Positions 7,124 to 10,481 of a stretch of DNA of 10,481 nt are shown here, piece after piece (position 1 is the first letter of the stretch; every line of letters begins with the position of its first letter). The position numbers and the translations under genes were made by a program. This DNA is from an uncultured Lachnospiraceae bacterium (lineage in GTDB: Bacteria; Bacillota; Clostridia; Lachnospirales; Lachnospiraceae): positions 1 through 10,481 of the forward strand of contig CADBNQ010000220.1 of NCBI GenBank assembly GCA_902796045.1. Direction: 5' to 3'. The notes below the pieces were generated by a model. The model had not been told where the DNA came from and did no database searches. It saw only the letters and a program-made list of their open reading frames with translations.

Positions 7124-7780
7124 ATGCGAGCAGACTATAAGACAGTAAGCTCTGATCCCTCAGGCTTTGTTCTTCTGGCAGACTACGTCCCCCACATTAT
7201 ACAGGAGATCCGCTATTATTCCAGCTACAATTTTATCGGAGAGAGGATTGACGGTTATGAAGAACCCTGCGCCCTTCTGACGCTGGAAGCTGCCCGGGCA
7301 TTGAAATCGGCTGCCTATGAACTGATGGTCCAGGGTTACCGGCTGAAGGTGTTTGATGCCTACAGACCGGCCTGTGCAGTGAAGCACTTTGTCCTGTGGG
7401 GAATTGAGGATCAGGATATCCGCATGAAGTCATATTTTTATCCTGACCTGGAAAAGCAGGAGCTTTTTTCCAGAGGCTATATAGCCAAACAGTCCAGCCA
7501 CAGCAGGGGGAGCACCATCGACCTGACTCTGCTCGACATGAAGACCGGAAAAGAGCTGGATATGGGCAGTCCTTTTGATTTCTTCGGGGAGATTTCCCAC
7601 CCTGATTACCGGGGAATCACGGAGGAACAGTACGAGAACAGGATGATCCTTGCCCGGGTGATGATCCGAAACGGCTTTGCCCCCTTCCCTTGTGAATGGT
7701 GGCATTTTACTCTGAAAAATGAGCCATATCCGGATACTTATTTTGAATTTCCCGTGTCATCCGCCTATTTAAAAAAATGA
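7124..7780 (+). CDS. VanX-type D-alanyl-D-alanine dipeptidase (peptidase M15D)
   Basis: The 218-residue product should be a cytoplasmic zinc dipeptidase that cleaves D-Ala-D-Ala. The motif SSHSRGSTID at 124-133 supplies zinc ligands His126 and Asp133, and EWWH at 191-194 supplies the catalytic base Glu191 and third ligand His194. DAYRP at 78-82 contains Arg81, matching the transition-state Arg of VanX. No signal peptide or membrane segment is seen. The length is normal for the family. It begins 15 bp after the second exporter with an AAGGAG site before the ATG, so it is probably the last gene of that operon. VanX proteins are known for removing D-Ala-D-Ala in vancomycin resistance, and homologues elsewhere recycle it as nutrient. 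No VanH or VanA/B ligase is visible, so classic resistance is not indicated. A role in immunity to the exported product, or in dipeptide salvage, is inference. Confidence 0.92.
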   Translation: MRADYKTVSSDPSGFVLLADYVPHIIQEIRYYSSYNFIGERIDGYEEPCALLTLEAARALKSAAYELMVQGYRLKVFDAYRPACAVKHFVLWGIEDQDIRMKSYFYPDLEKQELFSRGYIAKQSSHSRGSTIDLTLLDMKTGKELDMGSPFDFFGEISHPDYRGITEEQYENRMILARVMIRNGFAPFPCEWWHFTLKNEPYPDTYFEFPVSSAYLKK

Positions 7781-7824
7781 GTTGAAAATGAATTTAAAAT
7801 AATACACAAAAATTCAGAATCGTA

Positions 7825-7833
7825 TGTTATAAT
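7825..7833 (+). promoter_or_regulatory. Extended -10 promoter upstream of the STAS gene
   Basis: TGTTATAAT contains a perfect TATAAT (7828-7833) preceded by the TGn extension. No good -35 hexamer is found 16-18 bases upstream, but the preceding 40 bases are very A/T-rich and could act as an UP-like element. The predicted start near 7840 leaves a leader of about 65 bases. This suggests the right-hand genes are transcribed independently of the exporter operon. The rest of the gap (7781-7904) shows no convincing terminator for the upstream operon. Confidence 0.6.
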
Positions 7834-7904
7834 GGTTTCTGACAATCATACATACAGGTTCAGATTTCTATTTTAAGGTATATGAACTACTTTAGGAGGT
7901 TATT

Positions 7905-8204
7905 ATGTTAAATATTGTAAAGAATGCAGAAGACACAAAGCTTACAGTTGCACTTGAAGGAAGACTTGATACCACCACAGCTCCCCAGCTGGAGGAGGAA
8001 CTGAAAGGCTCTCTGGACGGAGTGAAAGAACTGGTCTTTGATATGAGCAATCTGGAGTATATTTCCAGTGCAGGACTCCGTGTGATCTTGTCATCCCAGA
8101 AGATCATGAACAAGCAGGGAAGCATGATCATTAAGAATGTCTCCGAAGAGATCATGGAGATCTTCGAAGTGACAGGTTTTGTGGACATACTGACCATCGA
8201 ATAA
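7905..8204 (+). CDS. STAS-domain anti-anti-sigma-factor-like protein (SpoIIAA/RsbV type)
   Basis: At 99 residues this is a complete single STAS domain. The family's central motif is present: VFDMSNLEYISSAGLRVIL at about 44-62, with Ser54/Ser55 in the position phosphorylated in SpoIIAA and RsbV by a cognate anti-sigma kinase. In the known systems the unphosphorylated form binds the kinase and frees a sigma factor or other partner. The start ATG follows a very strong TAGGAGG site, the best in the right block, so this protein may be abundant. A sigma factor is not in the window. The 211-residue protein at 9681-10316 may be its partner. The family call is firm; the regulated target is unknown. 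Confidence 0.92.
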   Translation: MLNIVKNAEDTKLTVALEGRLDTTTAPQLEEELKGSLDGVKELVFDMSNLEYISSAGLRVILSSQKIMNKQGSMIIKNVSEEIMEIFEVTGFVDILTIE

Positions 8205-8226
8205 ACAAGAGTCCGGTTATGCAGTC

Positions 8227-8246
8227 CCTCCGCCTGCTGAAGGAGG
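8227..8246 (+). promoter_or_regulatory. Possible hairpin sequestering the ribosome binding site of the ParB-HAD gene
   Basis: CCTCC (8227-8231) can pair perfectly with GGAGG (8242-8246) over a 10-base loop. GGAGG is the core of the ribosome binding site for the ATG at 8252, so a stem here would hide it and reduce translation of the downstream genes relative to the STAS gene. The stem is short but all but one pair are G-C. There is no U-run, so it is not an intrinsic terminator. Confidence 0.35.
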
Positions 8247-8251
8247 AAGGT

Positions 8252-9139
8252 ATGGGTGGAACAAGATTAGATATCGAAAAGTATGTTTCCGACGAGATGG
8301 ATAAGTATAAGGGGACAGCTTTTCCTGTAAAGGCCGGGCTTCTGACCCGGATGACAGTGAGAAAGGCTGACTGTCGTGACCTTCATCCTAATCCGGCAGA
8401 TGAGTTCAGTATGAAGGAAGTCGGGCCCAGCCACCGGATCATCGCCGAATATGAACAGGAATTTCTCACCAACATGAAGAATTCCCCGTATTATTACAAA
8501 GGTGAGCCGGTCATTGTGGAGAAGATGTATCCGGAGGGATACATGATCGTCAACGGACATCACAGGTGGGCGGCGGCCATGAGGATTGGCCAGAAAACCA
8601 TCCCCGTAAAGGTCGTCAACCTTACCCATGAGGAGGATGTCAGGGAGATGCTGCAAAGGTCCGGCAGCAGGAAACGTGTCAGTATGGACCTGGATGAGGT
8701 GGTACTTTGCAGCCGGGAGGACGATCTGTCTGAGAAGGCTCTGCCTGATCAGGACAGCCAGGTCATTAAAGAGCCCCTCAGGCTGGGCATCCCTGCCCTT
8801 TTTCGCTATTTCAGAATGAAGGGATATGATCTATGGGTTTACACAGCCCGTTATGTTTCTTTTGATGATATCCAGAAGTATCTGAACAGCTACCATGCTG
8901 AAGTAGACGGCGTGATCACGGGATCCGGAGGGAAAACCGGTGTCTCTCAGGAAGAGAGAAAAAGGATTGAGAAGCTTGTCCGGGACAGATATCTTGAGAC
9001 TGTCCACATTGATCATGACATGGTCATGAGGATCAGCAGCCGGACGAAATCATTTGATGAATATAAGCTGACCGGGTCAGCTGCTGGCTGGTCACGGGAA
9101 ATCATGGAGATCGCAGAGGCTTTTAAAGAAGATGAATAG
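8252..9139 (+). CDS. ParB/sulfiredoxin-like N-terminal domain fused to a HAD-like hydrolase domain
   Basis: The 295-residue product joins two recognisable parts. Residues about 30-125 resemble a ParB/sulfiredoxin-fold domain: VRKADCRDLHPNP, a PVIVEKM strand and the diagnostic IVNGHHRWAAA (99-109), in the place of the ParB-type 'DGHHR' box. Residues about 141-292 are HAD-like: motif I DLDEV with Asp146 and Asp148, motif II Thr198 in VYTAR, and an acidic HIDHD (253-256 region) near motif IV. The start is the ATG at 8252 because AAGGAGG lies 5 bases upstream; an in-frame ATG at 8219 would put that site inside the gene. The HAD half is clearly paralogous to the next gene. ParB-fold domains of this type can bind nucleotides, and HAD enzymes are mostly phosphatases, but substrate and activity are not readable. 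The fusion itself is unusual to me. Confidence 0.75.
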   Translation: MGGTRLDIEKYVSDEMDKYKGTAFPVKAGLLTRMTVRKADCRDLHPNPADEFSMKEVGPSHRIIAEYEQEFLTNMKNSPYYYKGEPVIVEKMYPEGYMIVNGHHRWAAAMRIGQKTIPVKVVNLTHEEDVREMLQRSGSRKRVSMDLDEVVLCSREDDLSEKALPDQDSQVIKEPLRLGIPALFRYFRMKGYDLWVYTARYVSFDDIQKYLNSYHAEVDGVITGSGGKTGVSQEERKRIEKLVRDRYLETVHIDHDMVMRISSRTKSFDEYKLTGSAAGWSREIMEIAEAFKEDE

Positions 9140-9659
9140 TGGAAAAGAGAAGATGAGAGTCTCCTTTGATCTTGATGAGGTCCTCTTTGTATCTCCGAAG
9201 ACGCACAAGATAGAGAAGCCCCTCCCTTTCCCTTTAAACAGGATCTACAAAGAAACACTGAGACTGGGGACGCCGGAACTGGTGCAGACCCTGCAGAGGA
9301 TGGGTTACGAAGTGTGGATCTACACATCTTCCTTTCGCTCGGAGCGCTATATCCGCACACTTTTCCATTTCTACGGCGTTACATTTGACGGGATTGTCAA
9401 TGGAAACCGCCATCGCAAGGAAGTCCAGCGTGACCACAAGAGTGTCCTGCCCCCCAAGCTTCCCAACAGATACCGGATTTCTCTCCATATAGATGACGAG
9501 ACCATCGTCTGCACCATGGGAAGACAGTACGGATATCGGGCCTACCAGCTGGGTGCCCAGGATGATGACTGGATGGAGAAGATTATTGCTCAGGCGGAGA
9601 AGATCAGACATCTGGAAGATCCGGACGGGCTGCACTATCAGTCGGGATCTCTACCTTAA
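9132..9659 (+). CDS. HAD-like hydrolase, stand-alone paralogue of the preceding fusion's C-terminal domain
   Basis: This 175-residue protein is a single HAD-like domain: motif I FDLDEV with Asp13 and Asp15, motif II Thr65 in IYTSS, a basic region around 93-110 for motif III, and IDDE (Asp121/Asp122) for motif IV. It shares the order and several blocks with the upstream protein (VS-DLDEV, KE-LRLG-P, GY-W-YT, DGI/V), which shows duplication or domain splitting. All key acidic residues are kept, so it may be catalytic, probably a phosphatase. The ATG at 9132 overlaps the previous gene by 8 bases; an in-frame ATG at 9153 has a better purine-rich upstream stretch (GGAAAAGAG) and would start directly at MRVSFDLDEV, so the true start is uncertain. 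Translational coupling is likely either way. Confidence 0.8.
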   Translation: MNSGKEKMRVSFDLDEVLFVSPKTHKIEKPLPFPLNRIYKETLRLGTPELVQTLQRMGYEVWIYTSSFRSERYIRTLFHFYGVTFDGIVNGNRHRKEVQRDHKSVLPPKLPNRYRISLHIDDETIVCTMGRQYGYRAYQLGAQDDDWMEKIIAQAEKIRHLEDPDGLHYQSGSLP

Positions 9660-9680
9660 CACTATACAGGGAGATTGATT

Positions 9681-10316
9681 ATGGAGACAAACAGGATCAG
9701 TATCGGCAAGGATGAAAAAGGAAGAAAACAGGTTCTTCTTGAGACAGAAAAGTTTGTGGAATATAACGTGCTCGATAAGAAGACCGCTTTCCATATCCGG
9801 CTTCTGGCTGAAGAGACTCTGGGAATGGTGGCGGCCATCACAGAAGAATTTAATGCAAAATTCTGGCTGGAGATGGATCAGAGGCACATCTGCAAGCTGC
9901 ACCTGACAGCCAGCACAGACATGGATTTTTATAAAAAAAGGCAGCTGATCGATGTCGCGACCAACAAGAAGAATGCCTCTGCTAAAGGGTTTATGAGTAA
10001 GATCGGCGATATGATCGAGAAGACCCTTTATAATCTGAACGAAGTAAACACTCTGGAAGCCCAGTACGGATACGGGCCGTTAATGTACGGTTCCATGGGC
10101 ATGGGTGATATAGATAATGTGACCACCAATACAATGATTTACATGTGGTCTATGAAAGAATACCAGGAAGGCCTTGAGACAGCCAGGGAAGAGGACCAGG
10201 AAGCAGGCGAAGCCTGGGATGAGCTGGAGAAATCTATCGTGGCGAGTATAGCAGATGACGTGATCGTCGGTGTCAAAGGTGACAAGGTTGAGATGATCAT
10301 CATTAAGAATCTATAA
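9681..10316 (+). CDS. Unassigned protein, possibly a degenerate GHKL-ATPase-like partner of the STAS protein
   Basis: This 211-residue protein is not firmly recognised. The ATG at 9681 is chosen because a GGGAG site lies 7 bases upstream; a TTG two codons earlier is unlikely. Residues 36-50 (AFHIRLLAEETLGMV) resemble the helix of anti-sigma kinases such as SpoIIAB/RsbW that carries the catalytic Glu and Asn, but the Asn is not seen. A stretch around 98-115 (NASAKGFMSKIGDMI) sits where the nucleotide-lid region would be, and the C-terminal VKGDKVEMIIIKN resembles the last strand of that fold. Classic glycine boxes are missing. Between them lies a Gly/Met/Tyr-rich segment (YGYGPLMYGSMGMGD) and a highly acidic helix (ETAREEDQEAGEAWDELEKS). 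No signal or membrane segment is seen. Because it shares a gene string with a STAS protein, a partner-binding role is attractive but inferred. Confidence 0.6.
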   Translation: METNRISIGKDEKGRKQVLLETEKFVEYNVLDKKTAFHIRLLAEETLGMVAAITEEFNAKFWLEMDQRHICKLHLTASTDMDFYKKRQLIDVATNKKNASAKGFMSKIGDMIEKTLYNLNEVNTLEAQYGYGPLMYGSMGMGDIDNVTTNTMIYMWSMKEYQEGLETAREEDQEAGEAWDELEKSIVASIADDVIVGVKGDKVEMIIIKNL

Positions 10317-10335
10317 GATCAAGGAGGTGCACGAT

Positions 10336-10481
10336 ATGTATAAGCTTTGGGAGCTGCTTGAGCAGGCCAAAGGATTGAAATGGGTGGAACTTTCCCATCC
10401 CCTGGATAACGACAGTCCATACTGGAGCGGTATTCCGGAAGGATCCGTCGAACTGTGCAAAACAGTATTTGACTGGGGAAA
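10336..10481 (+). CDS. Cyclase-family protein (kynurenine formamidase-like metal hydrolase), N-terminal fragment cut by window edge
   Basis: Only the first 48 codons are present. ELSHPLDNDSPYWSG at residues 18-32 matches the opening strand and loop of the Cyclase family (PF04199: kynurenine formamidase and related amide hydrolases), where this 'sHpL...P.W.G' segment precedes the metal-binding HxGTHxD motif. That motif lies beyond the window. The start ATG has a near-perfect AAGGAGGTG site and lies 19 bp after the previous stop, so the gene probably ends or continues the same operon. The substrate is unknown; family members act on formylkynurenine, isatin and other compounds. Confidence 0.75.
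   Translation, partial: MYKLWELLEQAKGLKWVELSHPLDNDSPYWSGIPEGSVELCKTVFDWG

Noticed and set aside
7781..7904. Intrinsic terminator after the dipeptidase gene
   Set aside because: The stretch is A/T-rich, but I found no GC-rich stem followed by a T-run, so read-through from the exporter operon remains possible.

Overview
The window looks like a chromosomal accessory region of a gut-type Firmicute, most likely a Lachnospiraceae or related Clostridia member. This is inferred from strong AGGAGG-type ribosome binding sites, a SAPR-type response regulator, an STAS anti-anti-sigma protein and a Gram-positive lipoprotein signal. No rRNA, tRNA, CRISPR array, IS element or convincing intrinsic terminator was seen.

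Left block (1-2065, minus strand): the N-terminal part of a family-5 extracellular solute-binding lipoprotein, cut by the window edge. Upstream of it lie a response-regulator/winged-helix protein and an unrecognised 169-residue protein whose stop codon overlaps the regulator's start by four bases. About 190 bp of divergent promoter DNA separates this block from the next.

Central block (2257-7780, plus strand): an export operon of the nitrile-hydratase-leader microcin (NHLM/NHLP) type. It holds an unusually small HlyD-like adaptor, a C39-peptidase ABC exporter with intact catalytic and ATPase motifs, a second ABC exporter with a non-peptidase N-terminal domain, and a VanX-type D-Ala-D-Ala dipeptidase. 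No precursor peptide or maturation enzyme is visible, so the cargo is unknown.

Right block (7905 to the end, plus strand): a separately promoted gene string. It encodes a SpoIIAA-like STAS protein, a ParB/sulfiredoxin-like plus HAD fusion, a stand-alone HAD protein paralogous to the fusion's C-terminal half, a 211-residue protein that may be a degenerate GHKL-ATPase-like partner of the STAS protein, and the start of a cyclase-family (kynurenine formamidase-like) metal hydrolase.

Working model (inference): a leader-peptide-cleaving export machine with a peptidoglycan-dipeptide hydrolase, flanked by a divergent transcriptional regulator and followed by a partner-switch-like module carrying two HAD phosphatase-like proteins. 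The combination, rather than any single gene, is the part that may be undescribed.
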